In this document: piece after piece, positions 42,436 to 51,092 of the stretch
Layout of the letters: the number at the start of each line of letters is the position of its first letter
Numbering within the stretch: position 1 is the stretch's first letter
From: Streptomyces naganishii JCM 4654
GTDB lineage: Bacteria > Actinomycetota > Actinomycetes > Streptomycetales > Streptomycetaceae
Direction of reading: 5' to 3'
DNA length: 64,000 nucleotides
NCBI RefSeq assembly: GCF_014650575.1
Contig: NZ_BMVF01000016.1
Coordinates: forward strand, 62,001-126,000
Translations under genes and position numbers: made by a program
The notes under the pieces: model-generated
The model's input: only the letters and a program-made list of their open reading frames with translations
The model's database searches: none
Told to the model about the DNA's origin: nothing

Positions 42436-43707
42436 GTGGCCAGGAACGCCGTCAGCGTGCCGTTCGCGGCCGACCGTGACGTGCCGGGCCTGATCGTGAA
42501 GTTCGGCGACTATCCGCTGCACCACGGCGGAGTGGGCGCGATCCGCAGCCTCGGCCGGCTCGGCGTCCCCATGTACGCGATCACCGAGGACCCCTACACG
42601 CCCGCGGCCTCCTCGCGCTTCCTGGAGCGGGCCTTCGTCTGGCCGACGCGCGGCACGGAGGACGCCGGCCGCCTGGTGGAGGGCCTGCTGCGGATCGGCC
42701 GCCGCATCGGGCGGCCCGCCGTCCTCGTCCCCACCGACGAGGAGGCCGCCGTCCTGATCGCCGAGCACCAGGACGAACTCGCCGGCCCCTTCCTCTTCCC
42801 GCGCGTCGCCCCCGGCCTGCCGCGCCGCCTGGCCAGCAAGCAGGGCCTGCACGAACTGTGCGTGGAGCACGGCATCGCCACTCCCGAGGCCGCCTTCCCG
42901 CGGACCTACGACGAGATCGTGGCGTTCGCCGACAAGGCCCGCTTCCCGGTGGTGGCCAAGAACCTCGAGGCGTTCGTGCGGCGCAGCCGCCCGGCGGTCG
43001 GCGGCACCACGAGGATCGACACCCGTGAGGGCCTGCTCGCCCTCGCCCGCGACTGGGGCGAGCGGCCCGGGGTGATCCTCCAGGAGTACCTGCCGAGGGA
43101 GGACGCCGAGGACTGGATCGTGCACGCCTACTTCGACCGGGACGCCACCCCGCTCGCCCTGTTCACCGGCGTCAAGGTCCGCTCCTGGCCCCCGCACGCG
43201 GGCATGACGGCGAACGCGTACGTGGTCGACAACCCGGAACTCGCCGACCTCGCCGCGCGTTTCATCAAGCAGATCGGCTTCAGCGGGATCATCGACCTCG
43301 ACCTGCGCTTCGACCGGCGCGACGGACAGTACAAACTCCTCGACTTCAACCCGCGCATGGGCGCCCAGTTCCGGCTCTTCGAGAACGAGTCGGGGGTGGA
43401 CGTGGTGCGCGCCATGCACCTCGACCTGACCGGGCGTCACGTACCGGAGGGGGAACAGCGGGCCGGCCACCGTTTCGTCGTGGAGAACATCGACCTGCCC
43501 GCCCTCCTCGCCTACCGCCGCAGCGGCTATACGACGCCGCACGCGCCGGCGAGGGCGAGCGGGACGGAGCTGGCGTGGTTCGCGGGCGACGACCCGCTGC
43601 CGTTCGTCACGATGCTCGCCCGTTTCGTGCGGCCGGGCGCGAGGCACCTCTACCAGCTGTGGCGGACCAACCGCCGCGGGGCAGTCCGCCGCGGGGCTGT
43701 CCGCTGA
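42436..43707 (+). CDS. ATP-grasp ligase of unknown substrate
   Basis: A 423-residue protein. An N-terminal Rossmann-like part (to about 115) precedes an ATP-grasp fold: KQGLHELCVEHGIATP, FPVVAKNL (ATP-binding lysine), ILQEYLPREDAEDWIVHAYF, and the metal-binding end IDLDLRFDRRDGQYKLLDFNPRMGAQF. It resembles carboxylate-amine ligases; the product cannot be named. GTG 42436 follows GGGGGGA by 5 nt and is preferred to GTG 42424. The C-terminus RRGAVRRGAVR is built from a 15-bp tandem repeat that continues past the stop codon. Confidence 0.82.
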   Translation: MARNAVSVPFAADRDVPGLIVKFGDYPLHHGGVGAIRSLGRLGVPMYAITEDPYTPAASSRFLERAFVWPTRGTEDAGRLVEGLLRIGRRIGRPAVLVPTDEEAAVLIAEHQDELAGPFLFPRVAPGLPRRLASKQGLHELCVEHGIATPEAAFPRTYDEIVAFADKARFPVVAKNLEAFVRRSRPAVGGTTRIDTREGLLALARDWGERPGVILQEYLPREDAEDWIVHAYFDRDATPLALFTGVKVRSWPPHAGMTANAYVVDNPELADLAARFIKQIGFSGIIDLDLRFDRRDGQYKLLDFNPRMGAQFRLFENESGVDVVRAMHLDLTGRHVPEGEQRAGHRFVVENIDLPALLAYRRSGYTTPHAPARASGTELAWFAGDDPLPFVTMLARFVRPGARHLYQLWRTNRRGAVRRGAVR

Positions 43708-43760
43708 GAGGCTGTCCGCCGAGCGGCTGTCCGCCGAGCGGCTGTCCGCCGAGCGGCTGT
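43671..43760. repeat. 15-bp tandem repeat spanning the ATP-grasp stop codon
   Basis: Six gapless copies at 43671, 43686, 43701, 43716, 43731 and 43746. Copies 1-2 are CCGCCGCGGGGCNGT, copy 3 CCGCTGAGAGGCTGT, copies 4-6 CCGCCGAGCGGCTGT. The gene's TGA arises in copy 3 where copies 4-6 read CGA. The frame would otherwise continue in phase to a second TGA just after copy 6. Confidence 0.93.
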
Positions 43761-43852
43761 CTGATCCAAAGCGACAAAAGCGAAGGAAGTCGGAGGCGAA
43801 AGGGCACGCTCAGCAGCGCGGACGGCCGTCGTGCGCAAGGGTCGGAACACCC

Positions 43853-43883
43853 TTGAGTGGGCGGAGCGGCGGATCCGTATTCT
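43853..43883 (+). promoter_or_regulatory. Promoter of the HAD phosphatase gene, leaderless
   Basis: TTGAGT (43853-43858) and TATTCT (43878-43883) are 19 bp apart, and ATG 43890 follows the -10 box by 6 nt. This favours ATG 43890 over the in-frame GTG at 43857, which lies within the -35 region. Confidence 0.6.
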
Positions 43884-43889
43884 CTGATC

Positions 43890-44720
43890 ATGGCCGCACC
43901 CCTCCCTCCCGCCCTCATCGCCACCGACTTGGACGGAACGCTGCTGCGCGGCGACGACACCCTGTCCGAACGGTCCCTGGACGCCCTCGCGCGGGCGGCC
44001 GCGGCCGGCGCCCGGCACCTCGTCGTGACGGGCAGGCCGGCGCCGAGGGTGCGGGAGCTGCTGGCGGCCCTGGGCACCGCGGGGCCGGCGGTGTGCGGCC
44101 AGGGCGCGCAGCTCTACGACGCCGGCGCGGACCGTCTGCTGTGGTCGGTCACCCTGGACCGGGAGCTCGCCGAGACCGCGCTCGGCAAGATCGAGGCCGA
44201 GGTCGGGGAGGTGTACGCGGCGGTCGACCAGGACGGGATCGACGGGCTCACGCTCATCGAGCCCGGGTACCTCATGCCGCACCCGGCCCTGCCCTCGGTG
44301 CGCGTGGACCGGCGCCGCGAGCTGTGGTCGGCGCCGATCAGCAAGGTGTTGCTGCGCCACCCCGTGCTGTCCGACGACGAGCTGGCGGCGGCCGCCCGGA
44401 GCGTGGTCGGCTCGCTGGCCACGGTCACCATGTCGGGGCCGGGGACGGTCGAGCTCCAGCCGTGCGGCATCACCAAGGCGACGGGGCTGGCCATGGCCGC
44501 GGCCCGCCTGGGGCTGGGCCGCGAGAGCGCCGTGGCCTTCGGGGACATGCCCAACGACATCCCCATGTTCCAGTGGGCCGCGCACGGCGTCGCCATGGCC
44601 AACGCGCACCCGGAGCTGAAGGCGGTGGCCGACGAGGTGACCACGTCGAACGAGGACGACGGCGTGGCCGTCGTCCTCGAACGACTGTTTCCCGCGGCTG
44701 TGCGCCGGGCCCGTCAGTAG
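43890..44720 (+). CDS. HAD-superfamily phosphatase, Cof type
   Basis: A 276-residue class IIB HAD hydrolase. Motif I is DLDGT (nucleophile D13, acid D15), motif II VVTGRP, motif III K in ITKATGLAMAA, and motif IV GDMPNDIPMF. The C2 cap lies between about 90 and 200. Such enzymes dephosphorylate sugar phosphates or similar metabolites. Probably leaderless. The stop overlaps the end of the convergent lysozyme-like gene by 7 nt. Confidence 0.92.
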   Translation: MAAPLPPALIATDLDGTLLRGDDTLSERSLDALARAAAAGARHLVVTGRPAPRVRELLAALGTAGPAVCGQGAQLYDAGADRLLWSVTLDRELAETALGKIEAEVGEVYAAVDQDGIDGLTLIEPGYLMPHPALPSVRVDRRRELWSAPISKVLLRHPVLSDDELAAAARSVVGSLATVTMSGPGTVELQPCGITKATGLAMAAARLGLGRESAVAFGDMPNDIPMFQWAAHGVAMANAHPELKAVADEVTTSNEDDGVAVVLERLFPAAVRRARQ

Positions 44721-45196
44721 GCGCTGAAGACGTTGTCGATCGAGCCGTAGCGGGCGGCGGCGTAGTTGCAGGCCGCGGTGATGTTGGCGACCGGGTCGTA
44801 GATGTCGAACGACGTGCCGGCCACGTGGTAGGCCCGGAAGGTGGGGTCGATGACCTGGAGCAGGCCCTTGGACGGGATGCCCTTGGCGGCGTTGGAGTCC
44901 CACAGGTTGATGGCCAGCGGGTTGCCGGACGACTCGCGCATCACGTTGCGGTAGATGCCGTTGTAGGTGCCCGGGATCTTCTTCTCCGCCATGACCGCGA
45001 GCGAGGCGCGGATCCAGCCGTCGAGGTTGTTGGGGTAGCCGACGGTGGCGGCGGTCTTGACCGAGGCGGGGGTGGCCGCGGAGGCGGTGGTGGCGCCCAC
45101 GAGCGGCAGGGCGAGGACGGCGGCACCGGTGCCGGTGACGGCGAGGGTGCGCAGGAGGCGGGCGGTGCGGGTACGGCGCTGACCGTTTGCAGGCAT
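44714..45196 (-). CDS. Secreted lysozyme-like transglycosylase (SLT fold)
   Basis: A 160-residue protein with a Sec signal peptide (basic start, hydrophobic core 17-34, cleavage near ASA, about 40). The mature domain has E88 in RNVMRESSGNPLA and the GLLQVI segment of goose-type lysozyme/SLT folds, ending at the natural C-terminus without a cell-wall-binding domain. It should cleave glycan strands of peptidoglycan. GGAGAGG precedes ATG 45196. A c-di-AMP riboswitch occupies its leader, so expression is expected to fall when c-di-AMP is high. Confidence 0.92.
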   Translation of the reverse strand: MPANGQRRTRTARLLRTLAVTGTGAAVLALPLVGATTASAATPASVKTAATVGYPNNLDGWIRASLAVMAEKKIPGTYNGIYRNVMRESSGNPLAINLWDSNAAKGIPSKGLLQVIDPTFRAYHVAGTSFDIYDPVANITAACNYAAARYGSIDNVFSAY

Positions 45197-45207
45197 GGGG
45201 ATTCCTC

Positions 45208-45420
45208 TCCATCGCCTGCGAGGTGAGCTGTCGGGTTCGGGCGGGGAGGTGCCCGGCCGCGCCCCTGAGGGCACGGCTTCACCCCTAGCCGCTCCTGCGA
45301 CGGCGTACGGCGTGGGCCGTACGACGCGCGGACCGGCGACTTACCTGGGTCCCCCGCTCCTGCCATGAGTGGTTCGTTGATGGATACCGGGCGGCGGCAG
45401 GATTCGGCGTCCGCCCGACG
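45208..45420 (-). promoter_or_regulatory. c-di-AMP riboswitch (ydaO/yuaA class)
   Basis: On the minus strand the ydaO/yuaA core elements occur in the right order: GCCGAATCCTGCC, GGAGCGGGGGACCCAGGTAA, GGGGTGAAGCC, then CCGAACCCGACAGCTCACCT and CGCAGGCG. The last element ends just before the GGAGAGG ribosome site of the lysozyme-like gene. In actinobacteria this class typically controls cell-wall hydrolase genes, usually turning them off on ligand binding. An insert arm with a CGTACGGC..GCCGTACG stem lies in the middle. Boundaries are approximate. Confidence 0.9.
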
Positions 45421-46021
45421 GCCCGGAACGTATGCGAGAGCACATGTCCCGAACAAGTACCTGCTGCATACATCGCCCTAATTGACCTTGGTCTGAGGCG
45501 TATGAGGTACTTGATCCTTTGCATATGCCAAGGCTCAACTGCCGTGCGGGGAACGGAAAACCGGACCTGCCGCCTCCGGGCGGCGCCGACGGGTGGGCGT
45601 GACCCAACTCACGGTTTCCCCTGGTCAAGAGCATTTGCGGCCAAGGGGAATTGGGATACCAATAGGGGTAAATCGGTCCCGCGTCCCCGTTCCGGCCGTC
45701 CCGAGGGTCGCGGAGGGGCGGGGCCGCGGAGGTGTGCGTGACGGTGGTCACGTCGGGTGATGCCCTGGCTCGTTCGTACGTGTGTATCGGTGGGCATGTG
45801 TGCGCGAGAAGGGAGAGGGTGGGTAGGTGGACAAGTCGATAAATATCTGCTCATACGAGGTGATCAAAAACATATCGGGCGTAATCCGATACCGCCTGGC
45901 CTGTAACGGTGGGCGCTAGCGGTGATCGAAACGTGACCGGATACGCTGACTTGAGTGATGGCAGCGACCTATCGACAAACCGCGTAACAGCCAGCAGACA
46001 CCAGCAGACAGGAGACCCCTC
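45421..46021. other. Intergenic region between the riboswitch and polyprenyl synthase
   Basis: About 600 bp without a convincing gene. It contains the promoter region of the riboswitch transcript, the inverted repeats ATTGG-gata-CCAAT (45650-45663) and TATCGG-gcgtaat-CCGATA (45873-45891), an unusually AT-rich patch around 45835-45880, and a GGAG ribosome site before GTG 46022. Confidence 0.6.
45873..45891. promoter_or_regulatory. Inverted repeat TATCGG-N7-CCGATA upstream of polyprenyl synthase
   Basis: Perfect 6-bp arms in AT-rich DNA about 130 nt before GTG 46022. A possible operator or promoter element for the prenyl synthase gene. Confidence 0.4.
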
Positions 46022-47032
46022 GTGACCGTCGTCGGGCCGTTCGGGCTGAGCGTGCGGGACCAGGCTCTCGAAGCCGATGTCCAGGCCGGGTTGGCGGCTG
46101 TCGAGGAAGGGCTGCTCGAGGCCACCAAGAGCGAGGTGCCCTTCATCACGGAGGCCGCACAGCACCTCGTCAAGGCGGGCGGGAAGCGGTTCCGGCCGCT
46201 GCTCGTGATGCTCGCGTCGCAGTTCGGCGACCCCTACGCGCCGGGCATCGTGCCGTCGGCCGTGGTGGTGGAGCTGACCCACCTCGCGACGCTCTACCAC
46301 GACGACGTCATGGACGAGGCCGCGGTGCGCCGGGGCGTGGCCAGCGCGAACACCCGCTGGGGCAACTCGGTGGCCGTCCTGACCGGCGACTTCCTGTTCG
46401 CGCGCGCCTCCCAGATCCTCGCCGACCTCGGGCCGGAGGCGGTCCGGGTGCAGGCCGTGGCGTTCGAGCGGCTGGTCACCGGCCAGATCCTGGAGACCGC
46501 GGGCCCGCAGGACGGCCGCGACCCGGTCGACCACTACCTGGACGTGCTCGGCGGCAAGACGGGGTCGCTGGTCGCCGTCTCCTGCCGCTTCGGGGCGATG
46601 ATGTCCGGCGCCGACGAGACGGTCGTGGACGTGCTCACCCAGTACGGCGAGCGCCTGGGCGTCGCCTTCCAGCTGGCGGACGACGTCCTGGACATCGCCT
46701 CCGACTCCCACGAGTCCGGCAAGACCCCCGGCACCGACCTGCGCGAGGGGATCGCCACGCTCCCGGTGCTGCGGCTGCGCGAGCGCGCTGCCCGGCTCGG
46801 GCTCGCCGAGGACATCGCCCTGTGCGAGCTGCTGGACTCCGACCTGAGCGACGACGCGCGGCACGCCGAGGCGCTGGCCGCGCTGCGTACCCACCCCGCA
46901 CTGGAGCAGGCCCGCCGGGACACCGTGCGCTACGCCGAGGAGGCCCGCGCCGCGCTGGCCCCGCTGCGCGAGTGCGACGCCAAGGCCGCCCTGCTCCAGC
47001 TGTGCGACGCGGTGGTCCACCGGGCGGGATAG
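46022..47032 (+). CDS. Long-chain polyprenyl diphosphate synthase (menaquinone tail)
   Basis: A 336-residue trans-prenyltransferase. GKRFRP (54-59), first aspartate-rich motif DDVMD (94-98), and second motif ADDVLD (about 220) are intact. Small residues precede the first motif, as in long-chain enzymes. It extends farnesyl or geranylgeranyl diphosphate with isopentenyl diphosphate. The mycobacterial GrcC relatives and the nearby mqn/MenJ-like genes suggest it makes the menaquinone side chain. GTG start with GGAG about 8 nt upstream. The gap to the next gene (47033-47271) holds no gene. Confidence 0.9.
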   Translation: MTVVGPFGLSVRDQALEADVQAGLAAVEEGLLEATKSEVPFITEAAQHLVKAGGKRFRPLLVMLASQFGDPYAPGIVPSAVVVELTHLATLYHDDVMDEAAVRRGVASANTRWGNSVAVLTGDFLFARASQILADLGPEAVRVQAVAFERLVTGQILETAGPQDGRDPVDHYLDVLGGKTGSLVAVSCRFGAMMSGADETVVDVLTQYGERLGVAFQLADDVLDIASDSHESGKTPGTDLREGIATLPVLRLRERAARLGLAEDIALCELLDSDLSDDARHAEALAALRTHPALEQARRDTVRYAEEARAALAPLRECDAKAALLQLCDAVVHRAG

Positions 47033-47271
47033 CCGCCGCGGCGGCCCGTGCGCACCCGTCCCCTACGGGGTGGTGGAGTCGTACGGGCCGTCGTGTCATA
47101 CCCCAGGCGTACACGGAGTTGGCTCCGCGGTCTGACGCTTCCTCGCCGGCTATTTGGTCAGATGGAACCACGGACAACACCACTGCTCACCGATTCGGGT
47201 GAGAATGGCGGCTCGGGGTGGGACCCGGTGCGAGACGTACAGCCGCCGCCGACGACGGAGGTAGGGCACAC

Positions 47272-48483
47272 ATGGCACCGTACGAATCCGACGACAGCAC
47301 GAACGCGGGGGAGGCCGACGACCTGCGCTCGGGACGCCGCAAGGCCGCGCGTTACGTCGTCCCGGTAGCGGTGGTGGGGGTGGCGGCGGCGACCATCGGG
47401 CTCGTCCCGGCACTCGCCGACTCCGGCGACCCCAGTCTGCCGAAGATCACCGCACAGCAACTCATCGAGAAAATCGCCAAGTCGGACGTCCAGGAGCTGT
47501 CCGGCACGGTCAAGGTCAGCACCGACCTCGGCCTGCCGAACCTCGGCGGACTGGAGAGCGGTCTGCTCTCCGGCGCCGCCAAGGGCCGTGACGGCTCGTC
47601 GGCCGACCCGACGTCCAAGCTCACCGAGCTCGCCAGCGGCACGCACACCCTGCGCGTCGCGGCCGACGGCCAGGACCGGCAGAAGGTCTCGCTGATCGAG
47701 AGCGCGGCCGAGTACAGCCTCATCCACAACGGCAAGGACGTCTGGGGCTACGACAGCAAGTCCAACGAGGTCTACCACGGCACCGCCGACCAGGCCGGCG
47801 GCAAGAAGCACAAGGACGAGGTCCCGGCCACGCCCAAGGACTTCGCCGACCAGGCCCTGAAGGCGGCCGACGACACCACCTCGGTGACGGTCGACGGCAC
47901 CGCGCAGATCGCCGGCCGGGACGCCTACCGCCTGGTCCTCAAGCCCAAGCACGCCTCCGGGACCACGGTCGGCGTCATCAGCATCGCCGTGGACGCCAAG
48001 ACCGGCATGCCGCTGAAGTTCACGCTCACCCCCGCGGGCGGCGGCGCCGCCGTGGTCGACGCGGGCTTCACCCAGGTCAGCTTCGCCAGGCCGGCGGCCT
48101 CCACCTTCGACTTCACCCCGCCCAAGGGCGCGAAGGTCACCGAGGAGAAGGACAAGGCGGGCAAGGGCGGCGAGCGCTCCCACCGGACGGCGCCTTCCCA
48201 GAAGGACCTCGGCAAGAGCGGCGCCCCGAAGGTCATCGGCAAGGGCTGGAACTCGATCGCGGTCATCGACTCCGGCGCCAAGGGCGGCATCCCGTCGTCC
48301 TCCGGCAAGGGGAACCTGAGCGGCTTCATCGGCTCGCTGGGCGACCACGTCTCCGGCAAGTTCGGCAAGGGCACGGTCTTCTCCACCCGCCTGATCAACG
48401 CCCTGATCACCGATGACGGCAAGGTCTACGTCGGCGCGGTCACCAAGGACGCGCTGGTGAAGGCGGCCGACGCCGGCCGGTAA
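47272..48483 (+). CDS. Exported LolA-like (DUF2092-type) protein
   Basis: A 403-residue protein with an N-terminal signal/anchor helix (27-48, VVPVAVVGVAAATIGLVPALA). The central part (about 60-290) has a LolA/RseB-like half-barrel pattern: SGTVKVSTDLGL, HTLRVAADGQDRQKVSL, VWGYDSKSNEVYH, AGRDAYRLVLKPK, AVDAKTGMPLKF. In Gram-positive bacteria these bind lipid or sense envelope state. A Gly/Lys-rich segment and a second small domain follow. An ABC transporter is encoded 57 nt downstream, and the three probably form one operon. Cargo unknown. Confidence 0.85.
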   Translation: MAPYESDDSTNAGEADDLRSGRRKAARYVVPVAVVGVAAATIGLVPALADSGDPSLPKITAQQLIEKIAKSDVQELSGTVKVSTDLGLPNLGGLESGLLSGAAKGRDGSSADPTSKLTELASGTHTLRVAADGQDRQKVSLIESAAEYSLIHNGKDVWGYDSKSNEVYHGTADQAGGKKHKDEVPATPKDFADQALKAADDTTSVTVDGTAQIAGRDAYRLVLKPKHASGTTVGVISIAVDAKTGMPLKFTLTPAGGGAAVVDAGFTQVSFARPAASTFDFTPPKGAKVTEEKDKAGKGGERSHRTAPSQKDLGKSGAPKVIGKGWNSIAVIDSGAKGGIPSSSGKGNLSGFIGSLGDHVSGKFGKGTVFSTRLINALITDDGKVYVGAVTKDALVKAADAGR

Positions 48484-48540
48484 GCACCGGACAGGCGGGC
48501 GCGCGGGCGCGCGCGGGGCCACGACGAATCGAGGGAGCCG

Positions 48541-49548
48541 ATGGACGAGGCGTCCGCCACGGAGCCGGACCCGGCCGCGCACGGCGCCGGCGACGGCCCG
48601 GCCGCGGGGGACGCGGGTGACGGCGTCATCCGCACCCGTGCGCTCACCAAGCGGTACCGCGGCGGACAGCTCGCCGTGGACGGTCTCGACCTGACCGTCC
48701 CGGCGGGCAGCGTCTTCGGCTTCCTCGGTCCGAACGGCTCGGGCAAGACCACCACCATCCGCATGCTGATGGGGCTGATCGAGCCCACCTCGGGCACGGC
48801 GCGGGTCCTGGGGCACCCCATGCCCCGCGCCTCCCGCGCCGTCCTGCCGCACGTCGGGGCCCTCATCGAGGGCCCCGCGCTCTACGGCTTCCTCTCCGGC
48901 CGCGACAACCTCCTGCGCTACGACGCCGCCGACCCGACCGCCGACCCGGGCACCCGGCGCGTCCGCGTCGCCGCCGCCCTGGACCGGGTGGGTCTGACGG
49001 CGGCCGCGGGCAAGAAGGCCAAGGCGTACTCCCTGGGCATGAAGCAGCGCCTCGGCCTGGCCGCCGCGCTGCTCCAGCCGCGCAGACTGCTCGTGCTGGA
49101 CGAGCCGACCAACGGCCTGGACCCGCAGGGCATGCGCGAGATCCGCTCCCTGGTCCGCGAGCTGGCCTCCGACGGCACCACCGTCTTCCTCTCCTCCCAC
49201 CTCCTCGACGAGATCGAGCAGGTGTGCACCCACGCGGCCGTCATGGCGCGGGGCAGACTGATCGTCCAGGGCCCGGTGTCCGAACTCGCCGCCGGGGCGC
49301 ACGGCCGGCTGGTGGTCACCACCCCCGACACCGGGGAGGCGGTGCGCGTGCTGAAGGAACAGGGCGTCGCCGGCGTCACCGCCGACGAGGACCGGGTCAC
49401 CGGCGAACCACCGGAGCGCGACCTCGCGGAGGTGAACGCCGCGCTGGTCACGGCCGGCGTCCGCGTCCGCGGGTTCGGCGTCGAACGCGCCTCCCTGGAG
49501 GACGCGTTCGTGGCACTCACGGGGGAGGGCTTCGATGTCGCGGGCTGA
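48541..49548 (+). CDS. ABC transporter ATP-binding protein
   Basis: A 335-residue ATPase. Walker A is GPNGSGKT (63-70), signature YSLGMKQRLGLA, Walker B LLVLDEPTNGLDPQG and H-loop SSHLLDE. The C-terminal extension (from about 250) has the DRVTGEPPERDLAEVNAAL pattern of CcmA/BcrA-type exporters. It partners the permease whose gene overlaps by 14 nt. It follows the LolA-like gene, suggesting export or envelope trafficking. Confidence 0.93.
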   Translation: MDEASATEPDPAAHGAGDGPAAGDAGDGVIRTRALTKRYRGGQLAVDGLDLTVPAGSVFGFLGPNGSGKTTTIRMLMGLIEPTSGTARVLGHPMPRASRAVLPHVGALIEGPALYGFLSGRDNLLRYDAADPTADPGTRRVRVAAALDRVGLTAAAGKKAKAYSLGMKQRLGLAAALLQPRRLLVLDEPTNGLDPQGMREIRSLVRELASDGTTVFLSSHLLDEIEQVCTHAAVMARGRLIVQGPVSELAAGAHGRLVVTTPDTGEAVRVLKEQGVAGVTADEDRVTGEPPERDLAEVNAALVTAGVRVRGFGVERASLEDAFVALTGEGFDVAG

Positions 49549-50413
49549 GTCCCTCACCGTGCGGGCCCCGAGCCCGCTGTGGACGTTCGGGCTGCTGCGC
49601 AGCGAGCTGGTCACCACCTTCCGGCGCTGGCGCACCCTGGCCCTGCTGGGCGTGCTCGCCGCGGTTCCCGTCCTGGTCGGGGTGGCCGTCCGGATCGAGA
49701 CCAAAGGCGGCGCGCCGTCCGGCCGCGGCGGCGACGGCGGCGGCCCGGCGTTCATCGCCCAGATCACCAACAACGGGCTGTTCCTGGTCTTCACCGCGCT
49801 CGCGGCGACCCTGCCGTTCTTCCTGCCGATGGCCGTCGGCGTGATAGCGGGCGACGCGGTCGCCGGCGAGGCGAACTCGGGCACCCTGCGCTATCTGCTG
49901 GTCGCGCCCGCGGGCCGCACCCGCCTGCTGCTCACCAAGTACGTCACGACGATCGCGTTCTGCCTGGTCGCCACCCTCGTCGTCGCCGTGTCGGCACTGG
50001 CCGTGGGCGCCCTGCTCTTCCCGCTCGGCGACCTGACGACCATCTCCGGCACACAGATCTCCTTCGCCGACGGCCTCGGCCGGGCGCTGCTGATGGCCCT
50101 GGTGGTCACCGGGTCCCTGACGGGACTGGCCGCGCTCGGCCTGTTCGTCTCGACGCTGACCAACAGCGGCATCGCCGCCATGGCCACCACCGTGGGCCTG
50201 CTCATCACCGTCCAGATCCTCGACCAGATCCCCCAGCTGCACGCGGTGCAGCCGTACCTCTTCTCCCACTACTGGCTGTCCTTCGCCGACCTGATGCGGG
50301 AGCCGGTCTACTGGGACGATCTGGTGAAGAACCTGGAGCTCCAGGCCCTGTACGCGGCGGTGTTCGGGTCCGCGGCCTGGGCCCGGTTCACGGCCAGGGA
50401 CATCACCGCCTAA
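49535..50413 (+). CDS. ABC transporter permease (ABC-2 type)
   Basis: A 292-residue membrane protein with six predicted helices and a periplasmic loop containing a Gly-rich stretch (GGAPSGRGGDGGG). GVIAGDAVAGEANSGTLRYLLVAPAGRTRLLLTKY is the typical ABC-2 coupling segment. ATG 49535 lies within the end of the ATPase gene, indicating translational coupling. The end overlaps the convergent reductase gene by 4 nt. Confidence 0.92.
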   Translation: MSRAESLTVRAPSPLWTFGLLRSELVTTFRRWRTLALLGVLAAVPVLVGVAVRIETKGGAPSGRGGDGGGPAFIAQITNNGLFLVFTALAATLPFFLPMAVGVIAGDAVAGEANSGTLRYLLVAPAGRTRLLLTKYVTTIAFCLVATLVVAVSALAVGALLFPLGDLTTISGTQISFADGLGRALLMALVVTGSLTGLAALGLFVSTLTNSGIAAMATTVGLLITVQILDQIPQLHAVQPYLFSHYWLSFADLMREPVYWDDLVKNLELQALYAAVFGSAAWARFTARDITA

Positions 50414-51051
50414 AGCGGCTTCGGGGCGGGAGCGGTCGGCTCGGCGCCCCGCTCGGCGCCCCGCTGGGCGGTCCGCTCGTGGGGGAAGCGCGCCAGGGGA
50501 GGCTCCTGGGCGAAGAACGTCTTGGCGCGCGCCAGCGCCCCGGTGTCCTTCAGCACGTCGCCGGGCGCGGTGCCGTTGCCGAGCAGCACCCCGCCGAAGC
50601 GCATCCGCAGGTAGGCGGCCGAGTTGTTGAGGGTGCCGGCCAGCGGATCGGCGACGGAGGCTTCACTGGCGGCGAGGGCCGTGACGCCCCACAGGGTGCG
50701 TCCGGCCATGGCCGCCCTGAAGTCCAGGCCGGGTGTGCGCAGCCAGGCGGACCAGTGGTCGAGGTAGCGCTTGGTGTGGCTGGACACGGAGTACCAGTAC
50801 AGCGGCGAGGCGATCACGATGTCCGTCGCCGCGAGCGTGGCGTCCAGCAGCAGGGCGGTGTTTCCCGACGCCGGGCGGGTGTGATCGCTGTCGTGCCGCA
50901 GGTCGGTGAAGTCGGGCAGCGGGTGGTCCACGAGCCGTATCCACCGCTGCTCCGCGTCGGAGGGCAGCTGCTCGGCGGCGCGGCGGGCGAGCAGTTCGGT
51001 GTTGCCCTCGCGGCGGGCGCTGCCCAGTACGAACAGGAAGCTGCGGGTCAT
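50410..51051 (-). CDS. NAD(P)H-dependent FMN reductase/quinone reductase
   Basis: A 213-residue flavodoxin-fold protein with the FMN phosphate loop GSARREGNTE (10-19) and SPLYWYSVSSHTKRYLDHW for the isoalloxazine side. Family members reduce FMN, quinones or azo compounds. The C-terminal 20 residues are a polar low-complexity tail. The promoter has a perfect TATAAT inside a 25-bp inverted repeat, so it is probably tightly regulated by an unlinked repressor. Confidence 0.88.
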   Translation of the reverse strand: MTRSFLFVLGSARREGNTELLARRAAEQLPSDAEQRWIRLVDHPLPDFTDLRHDSDHTRPASGNTALLLDATLAATDIVIASPLYWYSVSSHTKRYLDHWSAWLRTPGLDFRAAMAGRTLWGVTALAASEASVADPLAGTLNNSAAYLRMRFGGVLLGNGTAPGDVLKDTGALARAKTFFAQEPPLARFPHERTAQRGAERGAEPTAPAPKPL

Positions 51052-51092
51052 GGGAGGTCTCCTGGGGTGAGCGTGGACCGGTGCCAGGTGAT

